A DNA stretch of 64,000 nucleotides from Antiquaquibacter oligotrophicus (GTDB lineage Bacteria > Actinomycetota > Actinomycetes > Actinomycetales > Microbacteriaceae), in NCBI RefSeq assembly GCF_020535405.1, contig NZ_CP085036.1, positions 1,488,001 to 1,552,000 on the forward strand, written 5' to 3'. Shown piece after piece: positions 54,327 to 62,319 of the stretch. Every line of letters starts with the position of its first letter. Within the stretch, counting starts at the first letter, position 1. The translations under genes were made by a program, and so were the position numbers. A model generated the notes under the pieces. That model was not told the origin of the DNA, did not search any database, and saw nothing but the letters and a program-made list of their open reading frames with translations.

Positions 54327-54929
54327 ATGACCGAAAATGACGTCCCCTCGGGCGGGGTCGAGCATACCTCGGTTCCCACGGCCCCGCGATACCGGGCGGT
54401 CGCGTGGATCGGGGGCACCGCCGTTGCGATCGCGCTGACGGCCGTTTCCGTCGCGCGGATGCCGGGTTCGCCCGTCCTGCTCGTGCTCGCGCCTTTCGCG
54501 GTCGTGAGCGTTGTGCTCGCCGCGATCGACCTCCGTCGGCGCATCATCCCGAACCGCATCGTGCTGCCGAGCCTCGTAATCGTGCTCGTTCTCGGGGCGA
54601 CCGCAGCACTCCTCGACGACCATCCGCTCCGCGCGGTGTGGATGCTCGCCGGATCCGCCGCGCTGTTCGTGATCTACCTCGTACCGGCGGTGGTGGCTCC
54701 CGGTTCGGTCGGTTTCGGGGACGTCAAACTTGCCGCTGTCGTCGGCGCGGTGCTCGGGATCTTTGGTCTCCAGGTGTGGTTCTGGGGCGCCATTGCTGGG
54801 TTCTTCGTCGGTGCACTGATGGGTCTCGTTGGGATGGCCATCCGGCGGCTCACCCTCCGCTCTCGCATCCCCTTCGCGCCCGCGATGCTCGTGGGGGCCT
54901 GGTTGGCGGTGCTCATCGTCGCGCTGTGA
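54327..54929 (+). CDS. A24-family prepilin peptidase (TadV/CpaA)
   Basis: 200 residues from ATG 54327; an earlier ATG at 54279 is possible, and neither has a ribosome site. About six transmembrane helices with both catalytic aspartates: AAIDLRRRIIPN and GFGDVKLA (the GxGD motif). The N-terminal methylase domain is absent, as usual for TadV. Cleaves Flp and TadE leaders. Divergent from the pilus operon. Confidence 0.9.
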   Translation: MTENDVPSGGVEHTSVPTAPRYRAVAWIGGTAVAIALTAVSVARMPGSPVLLVLAPFAVVSVVLAAIDLRRRIIPNRIVLPSLVIVLVLGATAALLDDHPLRAVWMLAGSAALFVIYLVPAVVAPGSVGFGDVKLAAVVGAVLGIFGLQVWFWGAIAGFFVGALMGLVGMAIRRLTLRSRIPFAPAMLVGAWLAVLIVAL

Positions 54930-55058
54930 GGGAACCTCGGGGGAGGGTTGAGATCGAATCGCATCCGTGCAAGGCTGGCATCAATCGGGTGACCTGGCTG
55001 GGGAGCGGGGCACTGAGTTCCATAACAACTTCTTGTGCAAAGAAGGAAGATCCCAGCC

Positions 55059-56357
55059 ATGAAAACGTTCACGTCTCGTTCGCGTTCCATCCGCTCGGGC
55101 ACCGTTGCCGCTCTGGCTCTCGGCGCCGCCGCCGTCATTGTGCTTCCCACCGCCGCGACAGCGGCTCCCGTCGTCTCGCAGGGTGAGGGTCGACTCCTCA
55201 CCGCGAGCCTCCTCGGTACACCCATCGATGGGCTGTTAGAGCTCGCCGGCGCCACCGCGGTGAACGCCACCGGCGAGCCGACGGTCGTCGCCAACGTGCC
55301 CCTCGACGCCACCGCGTTGGGGGCCCTCAACATCCAGGTGGCGCCGGGAATCGGCCTCTTCGGTGATACCGGGCTCATCCGCCTCGGTGCCGTCGGCCAG
55401 TACGCCGAGGCCAGACCGGACGGTTCATCCGTCGCATTCTCCGGAACGGTGAGCGCCGCCCCTGGCCTGCTCGATATTGAGACCACCCCTGAGGGAAGCA
55501 ACGTCGGCACCCCGGGTGCCGGCGACTCCGCGAGCATCACGGTCGGAACCGCCGCACTCCTCGGCGGCGCAGACCTCGTAAACCTCAACATCGGCATCGG
55601 CGCGGTTGCCGCGAGCGCGCAGCAGTTGCCTGGTGGGGTACCCGCGACGGGCGACTACACGATCTCGGACCTCTCGGTCGGAGTCGGGGGAACGCTCCTG
55701 GATAGCACGCTCTCGCAGCTGTCGCCCATCCTCACCACGCTCCTCGGCACCGTCACAACCCTCACGGGGGTGACGATCGAGAACCCCGTCACGCCGGGTG
55801 GCACGATCGAGGTCACGCTCGATGAGCTGCTCGCGGCGGCGGAGGTTGCAAGCCTCAACGAACTGCCAGAGGGAACAAATCTCCTGCAGTACCTGCCCGA
55901 GGCTCTCGTCACGAAGCTCACGAGCATCGTGAGCGGCCTGCTCACGGAGGTCTCGGCGCTCGTTGCGACGTTCCCGCTCGTGGGTGCGCTGCTTCAGGCC
56001 GCCATCGACCTCGCGAACGGTTTGCTCACGCCGATCCTCACGAACCTCGCGACCGCGCTCGGTGGACCGCTCGGTACCGCGATCGACGGTCTCGCGCAGC
56101 TCGACGTGAACAATAAGACGACCAACCCGGACGGCTCGTTCACGCAGAACGCCCTGACGATCGGCCTCGGAGCGGACGGATCGATTGCCGAGGTGGCCCT
56201 TGCAAACGCCACGGTCGGGCCGAACGCCGGCATCGAGGGTATTCCGGTGGCCAACGCGGAGAGCCTGCTCATCGCGGGTGGCATCCTCGGGGCCGGTGCC
56301 ATCGCCACCGCCGCGGTGCTCGTCAGCCGTCGCCGCTCGATCGCCCGCGCGGCCTAA
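55059..56357 (+). CDS. Choice-of-anchor G family surface protein
   Basis: 432 residues from ATG 55059 (GAAGGAAG ribosome site ~10 bases upstream). Signal peptide ~1-36 (cut after ATA), then a long beta-rich ectodomain of Gly/Thr/Leu repeats; GEGRLLTASLLGTPID, VNATGEPTVVANV and RLGAVGQYAEA match the choice-of-anchor G family as I recall it. The C-terminus is tripartite: AESLLIAGG, a ~20-residue hydrophobic helix, and SRRRSIARAA, but there is no LPxTG/LAxTG. This family is named for carrying different sorting signals in different lineages, so the tail may be a target of the exosortase-like protein at 57994. No enzymatic motif. Confidence 0.8.
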   Translation: MKTFTSRSRSIRSGTVAALALGAAAVIVLPTAATAAPVVSQGEGRLLTASLLGTPIDGLLELAGATAVNATGEPTVVANVPLDATALGALNIQVAPGIGLFGDTGLIRLGAVGQYAEARPDGSSVAFSGTVSAAPGLLDIETTPEGSNVGTPGAGDSASITVGTAALLGGADLVNLNIGIGAVAASAQQLPGGVPATGDYTISDLSVGVGGTLLDSTLSQLSPILTTLLGTVTTLTGVTIENPVTPGGTIEVTLDELLAAAEVASLNELPEGTNLLQYLPEALVTKLTSIVSGLLTEVSALVATFPLVGALLQAAIDLANGLLTPILTNLATALGGPLGTAIDGLAQLDVNNKTTNPDGSFTQNALTIGLGADGSIAEVALANATVGPNAGIEGIPVANAESLLIAGGILGAGAIATAAVLVSRRRSIARAA

Positions 56358-56369
56358 AGGCGGTCGACG

Positions 56370-56534
56370 ATGAGTGGCAACGGAGTTCCCATCGGTGGCG
56401 GCCTCGCCGTCACGGGCCTCGCCATACCGTTCGGCTGGTATTTCGTGATCGGGATTGCCGTGCTCGTGCTCGGCTTCCTACTCGTGAGGGTCGCCATGCG
56501 GCGCAGCGCTAAGCGCAGCCCGCGGCACGCCTAA
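56370..56534 (+). CDS. 54-residue LAVTG sorting-signal peptide
   Basis: A small gene 12 bases after the choice-of-anchor stop. MSGNGVPIGGG leads directly to LAVTG (residues 12-16), a ~22-residue hydrophobic helix (IPFGWYFVIGIAVLVLGFLL) and a basic tail (RRSAKRSPRH). This is a complete class E sortase sorting signal with almost nothing in front of it and no separate signal peptide. It may be a wall-linked peptide, a sortase decoy, or the remnant anchor of a longer protein. Ribosome site weak (AAAGGCGG). Confidence 0.72.
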   Translation: MSGNGVPIGGGLAVTGLAIPFGWYFVIGIAVLVLGFLLVRVAMRRSAKRSPRHA

Positions 56535-56585
56535 GCGGTTCGGCACACCCACAACTCAAGACATCACGTACTCAACACTGGGGGT

Positions 56586-56615
56586 GATCCCGGTCGGTTC
56601 GGGCCGACCGGGATC
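56586..56615 (+). terminator. 12-bp hairpin after the LAVTG gene
   Basis: GATCCCGGTCGG (56586-56597) and CCGACCGGGATC (56604-56615) form a perfect stem with a TTCGGG loop. No U-run. The ribosome site of the next gene (GGAGGAG) begins five bases later, so it could also act in the leader. Confidence 0.6.
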
Positions 56616-56635
56616 GCTGGGGAGGAGATGATCGG

Positions 56636-57997
56636 ATGCCCGCGAGCGAATCGGCGCAGGCCCTGGCTTTCGTGCTGCTCATCATCTTCCTCGCCTACGT
56701 GCTCTTGATCCTCGTGCCCTTCCTCCGACGGTCGAAAGACCCGGAGGGGGACCCGAGCCGGTTCGGTTGGCACGTTTTTGTTCCGTGCCGTGACGAGGAG
56801 GCGGTGATCGGGGCGACAATCGAGCGGCTCCGCACGACCTTCCCCGAAGTGCATGTGTGGGTCATCGATGATGCCAGTGACGACGACACCGCGAGCATCG
56901 TTCAGGCCGTGGCATCCGTCGACCCGCTTGTGCACCTCGTGCGGCGGCACCGGCCGAATGCGCGGCAGGGCAAGGGTGCGGCGCTCAACGAGGCCTACCG
57001 TGCGCTCAGCCGTTGGTTGCCGCGGGACGCCGACCGCAGCCACACGATCGTCGCCGTTGTCGATGCCGACGGACGCCTCGCGCCCAACGCGCTGCGTCAG
57101 GCCGCGGGAGCCAAGGCCTTCGCTAACCCGACGATCGGTGCCGCTCAGGCCGCCGTGTGGATGAGCAATCGGGATGACCCCGCCCCCCTCAAGGGGGAGC
57201 ACTCGTCGTTGCGGCAGGCCTGGGGCCGCTACCTCGTACGCATGCAGGACATCGAGTTCCGTACGACGATCGCCGCCATGCAGTGCCTTCGGCTGCGCAC
57301 CTTCTCGGTGGGGCTCGGGGGCAATGGCCAGTTCAGCCGTCTCTCGGCGCTCGACACCGTCACCGAGATGTCTGGTGCCCCATGGCACGGATCACTCCTC
57401 GAGGACTACGAGCTCGGCGTCCACGTGGTGCTCGCGGGCTACCAGAACACTTATATGCATGACACCCATGTCGAGCAGGAGGCGCTCCCGCAGACGCGGC
57501 GACTGCTCACGCAGCGCGTGCGGTGGTGCCAGGGCGGAATGCAGTGCGCCAAGTACCTCCCCAAGATCTTCCGCTCCGAACACTTCACCAACGCGGGGTC
57601 CCTCGAGGCGACCTACTTCCTTCTCCTCCCCTTCATCCAACTCGCCGGAATCGTGTTGTGGCCGGCCGCCTTCATCGCGATGGCCGCCCAGGGCACGCTC
57701 TACGCGGGGAGCTTCGCCGCTTTCGCTGCGCAGTCGTGGTGGCTCATTCCGCTCATCGTGCTGACGGGCATCCTGCCGTTCGGCATCTGGGCCATCATCT
57801 ACCGTCAGCAGGTGGCCCGCGAGGCGAGTTGGGGTCGCGCGATCGGCTGGGCCATGGGGTACTGGCTGTACATGTACCAGGCGTATATCTGCGTGGTGCG
57901 CGCCCTCACCCGGCTCGTGCTCGGCAAGGACACGTGGAGCAAAACCCGGCGTAATGCCGAGCGCGACAACCTCGGCCTCGTGGCGAGGGAAACATGA
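56636..57997 (+). CDS. Membrane GT2 glycosyltransferase (polysaccharide synthase type)
   Basis: 453 residues. GGAGGAG lies eight bases before the ATG. An N-terminal helix (~8-30), a GT2 catalytic domain (~45-310) with VPCRDEEAVIG, DDASDDD, VDADG (the DxD), LLEDYELGV and the processivity motif QRVRWCQGG, then about four transmembrane helices (~325-430). The architecture is that of PgaC/hyaluronan/cellulose-synthase-like polymerases that extrude polysaccharide. Sugar unknown; the nearby UDP-GlcNAc 2-epimerase hints at GlcNAc/ManNAc. Coupled to the exosortase-like gene by a four-base overlap. Confidence 0.9.
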   Translation: MPASESAQALAFVLLIIFLAYVLLILVPFLRRSKDPEGDPSRFGWHVFVPCRDEEAVIGATIERLRTTFPEVHVWVIDDASDDDTASIVQAVASVDPLVHLVRRHRPNARQGKGAALNEAYRALSRWLPRDADRSHTIVAVVDADGRLAPNALRQAAGAKAFANPTIGAAQAAVWMSNRDDPAPLKGEHSSLRQAWGRYLVRMQDIEFRTTIAAMQCLRLRTFSVGLGGNGQFSRLSALDTVTEMSGAPWHGSLLEDYELGVHVVLAGYQNTYMHDTHVEQEALPQTRRLLTQRVRWCQGGMQCAKYLPKIFRSEHFTNAGSLEATYFLLLPFIQLAGIVLWPAAFIAMAAQGTLYAGSFAAFAAQSWWLIPLIVLTGILPFGIWAIIYRQQVAREASWGRAIGWAMGYWLYMYQAYICVVRALTRLVLGKDTWSKTRRNAERDNLGLVARET

Positions 57998-58590
57998 CAA
58001 CCGCCGAACTTCGACCCCGGGCGCGTGGGCGTCGCGTCGCTACGGCGCCATCGTCGCGGAGACCGGCGCTTCTCGTCGCACTCGCCCTGTGGGGGTTCGC
58101 CCTCGTGCTCGCGCTCAACTCGAGCGCCGTGATCACCCTCGAGGCGAAGTTCACTTCGCTCATCATGGGGATGTTCACCTTCGGCGGTGCGACCTCCCAC
58201 GATCACCTCATCTATATCGGCATCGGAACCGGCGAAGTCCTCGGGTTCCTCATTACGCCCCTGTGCACGTCGCTTGTGCTCGCAACCCCCGTCATCGTGC
58301 TCGCCGGAGCACTACTCCTCTTTCCTCGCTACCGCGTCTCGTGGGTACTCAAAGGCGTTCTCATCGCGCTTCCTCTCGCCGTCGGCGCGAATACCGCTCG
58401 CTTCGTGCTCGTCGGCGTAGCCTTACAACTGTGGGGACGTGGGGGCTTCGAGGTCATGCACCACTACGTCGGTTCCGTACTCGTTCTGCTGTGCTCGGCG
58501 CTCGCGCTCGTGCTGCTGCTCGTGGTCGCCACGACCGGCCGAGTGCGGATTCCCCGCTCGTGGCTCGACCGGCTGGGGCGTCGAGACTGA
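57994..58590 (+). CDS. Exosortase/archaeosortase-like membrane protein
   Basis: 198 residues. A basic cytoplasmic N-terminus, then five or six transmembrane helices. The conserved exosortase triad is present in order at helix ends: Cys91 (ITPLCTSL), Arg136 (GANTARFVLVG, matching the N-x-x-R motif) and His156/His157 (MHHYVGSVL). Exosortases cut C-terminal tripartite sorting signals and are usually found beside exopolysaccharide genes, as here. The Cys context (CTS) differs from the usual CSG, so the subfamily is not assigned. A family label from memory, not from a search. Candidate substrate: the choice-of-anchor G protein at 55059. Confidence 0.7.
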   Translation: MTTAELRPRARGRRVATAPSSRRPALLVALALWGFALVLALNSSAVITLEAKFTSLIMGMFTFGGATSHDHLIYIGIGTGEVLGFLITPLCTSLVLATPVIVLAGALLLFPRYRVSWVLKGVLIALPLAVGANTARFVLVGVALQLWGRGGFEVMHHYVGSVLVLLCSALALVLLLVVATTGRVRIPRSWLDRLGRRD

Positions 58591-59375
58591 ACGCACCACA
58601 CACTCGCGCCGCGATCCTCGTGTGCGCGGCCCTCCTCGCTACCCTCGCGGGGTGTGCCACACCCGGCGCCGGGGTGGGTGTCGCCGACGGAGAGCCCACC
58701 GTGGGGGAGTGCCACAACCTTGATCGACCAGAACACTTCGCCGTGCTGAGCGACAGCGCTCCCGCCGTCGCGTGTGACCAGCCGCACACAACCGAGACCT
58801 ACCTCATCGGCGATCTCACGAGTGTGACGAGATTCGCCACACGGTATCCGGCGCTCGAGGAGCGTGGGCTGATCGCCGATCTCGTGTGCGACGGAGCCGT
58901 CGTCCGCGCCTACGTAGGCGCGAACCCGCGGCAGGCGCTCTACGGGCTGTGGACGGTTGCGGTGCTCCCCACGCCAGAACAGTGGGAGAGCGGCGCGCGA
59001 TGGGTTCGGTGCGACCTCGCGATGGTGCGTGCCGAGGATGCCCCGTTCGAGCCGATCGACTCGAGCTTCGCGTTGCGGGATGCCGCGGCATCCGGTGACG
59101 CCGACGGACTGTTGCGCTGCTACGTGCGCGACGGCGAGAACGCGCGCGACGTGCGCTGCTCGGAGGAGCACGACGAGCGCGACGTCAACATGTGGATGCC
59201 CGTGACCGCAATCCCGTCGGAGCTGGAGATCGTGCAGCGCTGCGTGCCGTCGGTCACCGAGTGGTCCACGTTCACGGGCACAACCGCTGACGGTGTCTCC
59301 GGAGTGCTGCACACCGAAGACAACGGGTCGCTGACACTTCGATGCACGGCGGTGAACGAACGTGTCGACGGCTGA
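58560..59375 (+). CDS. Lipoprotein with septum-formation-like domain
   Basis: 271 residues from GTG 58560, overlapping the exosortase gene by 31 bases; a CTG at 58587, in a CTGA overlap, would be an even tighter but rarer start. Signal peptide with lipobox LAGC, then a repeat of the septum-formation pattern (TVGECHNLDR, VACDQPHTTETY, and again LRCYVRDGE, VRCSEEHDERDV), so two half-domains, with paired cysteines. Role unknown. Its stop overlaps the next gene by 14 bases, placing it in one operon with GT2, exosortase and the large membrane protein. Confidence 0.8.
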   Translation: MARPAGASRLNAPHTRAAILVCAALLATLAGCATPGAGVGVADGEPTVGECHNLDRPEHFAVLSDSAPAVACDQPHTTETYLIGDLTSVTRFATRYPALEERGLIADLVCDGAVVRAYVGANPRQALYGLWTVAVLPTPEQWESGARWVRCDLAMVRAEDAPFEPIDSSFALRDAAASGDADGLLRCYVRDGENARDVRCSEEHDERDVNMWMPVTAIPSELEIVQRCVPSVTEWSTFTGTTADGVSGVLHTEDNGSLTLRCTAVNERVDG

Positions 59376-61077
59376 CGGCAGGCGCCGCGCCCGGCACTCG
59401 GGGCGGCAGTCGACGCGACGACGGGTCACACTCATCGATGGGGTGAGCGCGGTTCTCTCGCGTATCGCACCCGGTGAGCTCGAGAACCGACCCCGCGTGT
59501 GGCTCGCCGCGGTCATCGCCGGCGCCGTCGCACTGACGGCACTCCTCGTCCGCATCTTCGTGCCGAGTGTGGTCGGTATGGCCGACGACGGCGACGGATT
59601 CCGGATGCTCTGCGCGCTGGGTCTCGCCGGTGACAGGCCGTTCACCGCAGACCCGTCGCGAGCGGTGTATCCCCTGTGGAACTCGGCCGAATGGTTCGGA
59701 CGGGCCTGCCCTCCTTCGCCGGCCGCCCCCTTCGCCACCCAGTACCTCTTTGTTGCGCTGGCTCAGGCGATCTCCCCCCTCTTCGGCGCCGCCCTCGATC
59801 TGCGTGTGCTCGGTGGCCTCCTGGCCCTCGCGGTCGCGTTGCTCGTGGTCGCCCTCGTTCGCTACCTGCCGGGGTCGACCCCCTTCCGACTCGTGATCGC
59901 GGCGGCGGTTGTCGTCATCCTGCTCGACAGCTCGTTCATCGATTTCTTCGTGTCGGCCGACCGCGAGGGTGTCGAACTCGTCGCGGTGCTCGCCGCCTTT
60001 GTCGCGCTCCTCATCCTGTGGGGTGGGTACGCGGACCGCGTCACCACGCTCGACATTCCCCCGCGCGGTGTCGCCGCAAACCTGCTCGCCGTGGGGCTCG
60101 CGGTGCTCGTCACCCTCACCAGTCCGCTTCTCGCTGGCGCCTTTCTGCCGGGGTTTGTCATCGGACTGCTGTGGGTTCCGCGATTGCGCGACCTCGAGCG
60201 GGTTCGGTCGCGACCGGTGGGTCGCGCGCTCCCGGGCGATCGACGCAGGGAGTTCGCGCGTAAGGTCGCCCGGCGCGCGCCAGCGCTCGTCGCGTGTGCC
60301 GTGCTCGTCGGCCTCACCGGGGCCCACGTTGCCGTCGACGCGACACGCGACCAGCGCGCCGAAGTGTACGACGGCATCTTCCTCACCATCCTTCCGTCGA
60401 GCTCCACCCCCGAAAGTGACCTCGAGTGGTTCGGACTCGACGCGCGGCTCGCGGGAGCCAGTGGTGCGGCCAGCACCACAACGGCCGCCGCCGAGGTCTT
60501 CGCGGATGCGGCGTTCTCGGAGATCGCGGCATCCGACGTGATCCTCTTCACGGTGACGCATCCGGAGCGGATTGTGGCGCTCGCCGACCGCGGCATGGCG
60601 GCGATCGCGTCGCCGCAGCAGGCTGGGAGGGGCAACTTCCTCGATGTGCGCCTCGACGACGATGGCGAACTCCTCCACGACACCCGATGGGTGCCGGTGC
60701 AGTGGGGAAGCCGACTCCTCTATTCTGTGCCGCTGCTGATCCCCGCCGGTCAGATCGCCGGAATCCTCATGTCGCTTGCTCTCGCCTTCTCCGGCGCTGG
60801 CTCAGTGCGCAGTCGTAGCCTCGGCTGGGCGACGTTTTTCCTGCTGCTCGGCTCGGCGATCATCTTCTGGTCGACCTTGCTCGCGCCTCACACGAGGCTG
60901 TCGGAGGCGTTGCTGCCGGTGACGCTGGTGGTGTGGCTCACGGTTCCCCTGCTCTTGGCCTGCGCGGCACTGAGGCTCGCGTCGGGGGCGCCGCCGAAGT
61001 CGGCGATTCTCGAACCGGAACCGAAGAACTCCTGGATCGCCGCGGCCACACGCATCGCGGCGCCGCCGTCACCGTAG
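59362..61077 (+). CDS. Large polytopic membrane protein (possible GT-C-like)
   Basis: 571 residues, GTG start. About eleven hydrophobic helices. After the first helix (~48-68) the long outer loop contains GMADDGDGFRMLCALGLAG, an acidic loop at a position like that of GT-C glycosyltransferases. A soluble loop around 320-440 (SSTPESDLEWFGLDARLAG) precedes four C-terminal helices. I infer a sugar- or lipid-linked glycosyltransferase or polymer-export protein of this locus. Its last 190 bases overlap the convergent epimerase gene. Confidence 0.75.
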   Translation: MSTADGRRRARHSGRQSTRRRVTLIDGVSAVLSRIAPGELENRPRVWLAAVIAGAVALTALLVRIFVPSVVGMADDGDGFRMLCALGLAGDRPFTADPSRAVYPLWNSAEWFGRACPPSPAAPFATQYLFVALAQAISPLFGAALDLRVLGGLLALAVALLVVALVRYLPGSTPFRLVIAAAVVVILLDSSFIDFFVSADREGVELVAVLAAFVALLILWGGYADRVTTLDIPPRGVAANLLAVGLAVLVTLTSPLLAGAFLPGFVIGLLWVPRLRDLERVRSRPVGRALPGDRRREFARKVARRAPALVACAVLVGLTGAHVAVDATRDQRAEVYDGIFLTILPSSSTPESDLEWFGLDARLAGASGAASTTTAAAEVFADAAFSEIAASDVILFTVTHPERIVALADRGMAAIASPQQAGRGNFLDVRLDDDGELLHDTRWVPVQWGSRLLYSVPLLIPAGQIAGILMSLALAFSGAGSVRSRSLGWATFFLLLGSAIIFWSTLLAPHTRLSEALLPVTLVVWLTVPLLLACAALRLASGAPPKSAILEPEPKNSWIAAATRIAAPPSP

Positions 61078-62126
61078 GGATTGATGGCGCGAGCCATCTG
61101 CGCGTACGCGTCATCGTCGTCGAGCAGGCGAAGGGCGGTGGAGACGATCGTGGCCTCATCGGTTCCGACGAGAACGGATGCTCCGGCCTCCACCCCCTCG
61201 GGGCGCTCCGTCGTTTCGCGCGTCACGAGCACAGGTTTGCCGAGGCTCGGGCCCTCCTCCTGCACCCCACCCGAGTCGGTGATCACCAGATGCGAGGCCG
61301 CCAGGAGCGACGAGAACTGGTGGTAGTCGAGGGGTTCGACGATCGTCACACGCTCCTGCTCGGGGAGCGACACGTCGAAGGCCTCCCGCACGATCGGATT
61401 GCGGTGCAGCGGGATGACCGCGTGCACGTCGCTGCGGGCCGCGACGATCGTGCCGATCGCGCGAGCGGTCGATGCGAGGCCCGACTCCCACGACTCGCGG
61501 CGGTGACTGGTCACGAGCAGGATGCGTCGGCCGGAGTCGATCGCCGCCTGCACGTCGGCGTCGAAATCGGCGGGAACATCGGTGGCGTGCAGCAGCGCAT
61601 CGATAACCGTGTTGCCCGTCACGACGATGCTCGACGGGTCGATGCCCTCGCCCAACAGATTCTCGGCGGCACCGCGAGTGGGCGCAAAGTGCAGTGCGGC
61701 GATGTGGCCGATGATGCGCCGGTTACCCTCCTCGGGAAAGGGGGAATCGAGGCGGCCGGAACGCAGCCCAGCCTCGAGGTGGAACACGGGAACTCCGCTG
61801 TAGTAGCCGGCGATGGCTGCTGCCGCGGCGGTGGAGGTGTCGCCCTGCACGAGCACGGCATCCGTCGGCGTCTCCGCGAGAACGCGGCCGACCCCGTCGA
61901 GTGCGCGGGAGGCGAGAGACGTGAGTGTCTGACCGTGCGCCATGAGGGAGAGGTCGACGCGCGGCTCGATGCCAAAGAGGTTGTTGACCTGGTCGAGCAT
62001 GGCGCGATGCTGTCCCGTCACCACGACATCGACGTCGACACCCGGCGTCGACTCGAGGGAGGTAATGACGGGGGCGACCTTGATCGCCTCAGGGCGCGTA
62101 CCGTAGACGACCATCACGCGGGGCAC
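60888..62126 (-). CDS. wecB: Non-hydrolysing UDP-N-acetylglucosamine 2-epimerase
   Basis: 412 residues from the GTG at 62126, which has AGGAG six bases upstream; the frame to 62270 adds unrelated residues. Interconverts UDP-GlcNAc and UDP-ManNAc for wall polysaccharides. Family motifs: VYGTRPEAIKVAP, TGQHRAMLDQV, VQGDTSTA, HLEAGLRSG, FPEEGNRR, TDSGGVQEE, PVLVTRETTERPE and NPYGDGGAA. The last ~44 residues (after IQEFFG) are beyond the family's normal end and are Ser/Thr-rich, coded opposite the convergent membrane gene. A hairpin with U-run lies just upstream. Confidence 0.93.
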   Translation of the reverse strand: MPRVMVVYGTRPEAIKVAPVITSLESTPGVDVDVVVTGQHRAMLDQVNNLFGIEPRVDLSLMAHGQTLTSLASRALDGVGRVLAETPTDAVLVQGDTSTAAAAAIAGYYSGVPVFHLEAGLRSGRLDSPFPEEGNRRIIGHIAALHFAPTRGAAENLLGEGIDPSSIVVTGNTVIDALLHATDVPADFDADVQAAIDSGRRILLVTSHRRESWESGLASTARAIGTIVAARSDVHAVIPLHRNPIVREAFDVSLPEQERVTIVEPLDYHQFSSLLAASHLVITDSGGVQEEGPSLGKPVLVTRETTERPEGVEAGASVLVGTDEATIVSTALRLLDDDDAYAQMARAINPYGDGGAAMRVAAAIQEFFGSGSRIADFGGAPDASLSAAQAKSRGTVSHTTSVTGSNASDSLV

Positions 62127-62169
62127 GGGTGGCTCCTCGGCGAGACTCTTGCGGCATTCGCGGCCCCGG

Positions 62170-62223
62170 AAAAAACTAAGGGGGCCGGTGCCGCCTTGCT
62201 GGGGACTCCGCGGCACCGGCCCC
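62170..62223 (-). terminator. Rho-independent terminator on the minus strand
   Basis: GGGGCCGGTGCCGC (read on minus from 62223) pairs perfectly with 62194-62181, followed by CTTAGTTTTTT. It ends the sigma-factor transcript. Only 44 bases separate the U-run from the epimerase GTG, so it could also be an attenuator for that gene. Confidence 0.85.
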
Positions 62224-62319
62224 TGGTCCCGATCACTCGGGGCTGAAGCAAGGGGCACTTCACCAGACAAGACTCGGAACCCACGTGGCTATGACGCGAC
62301 TTTCCAAACTTTTTTTGGA

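Noticed and set aside
57954..58559. Start of the second septum-formation lipoprotein at 57954
   Set aside because: That extension lies wholly inside the GT2 and exosortase-like genes and contains no signal peptide at its beginning.
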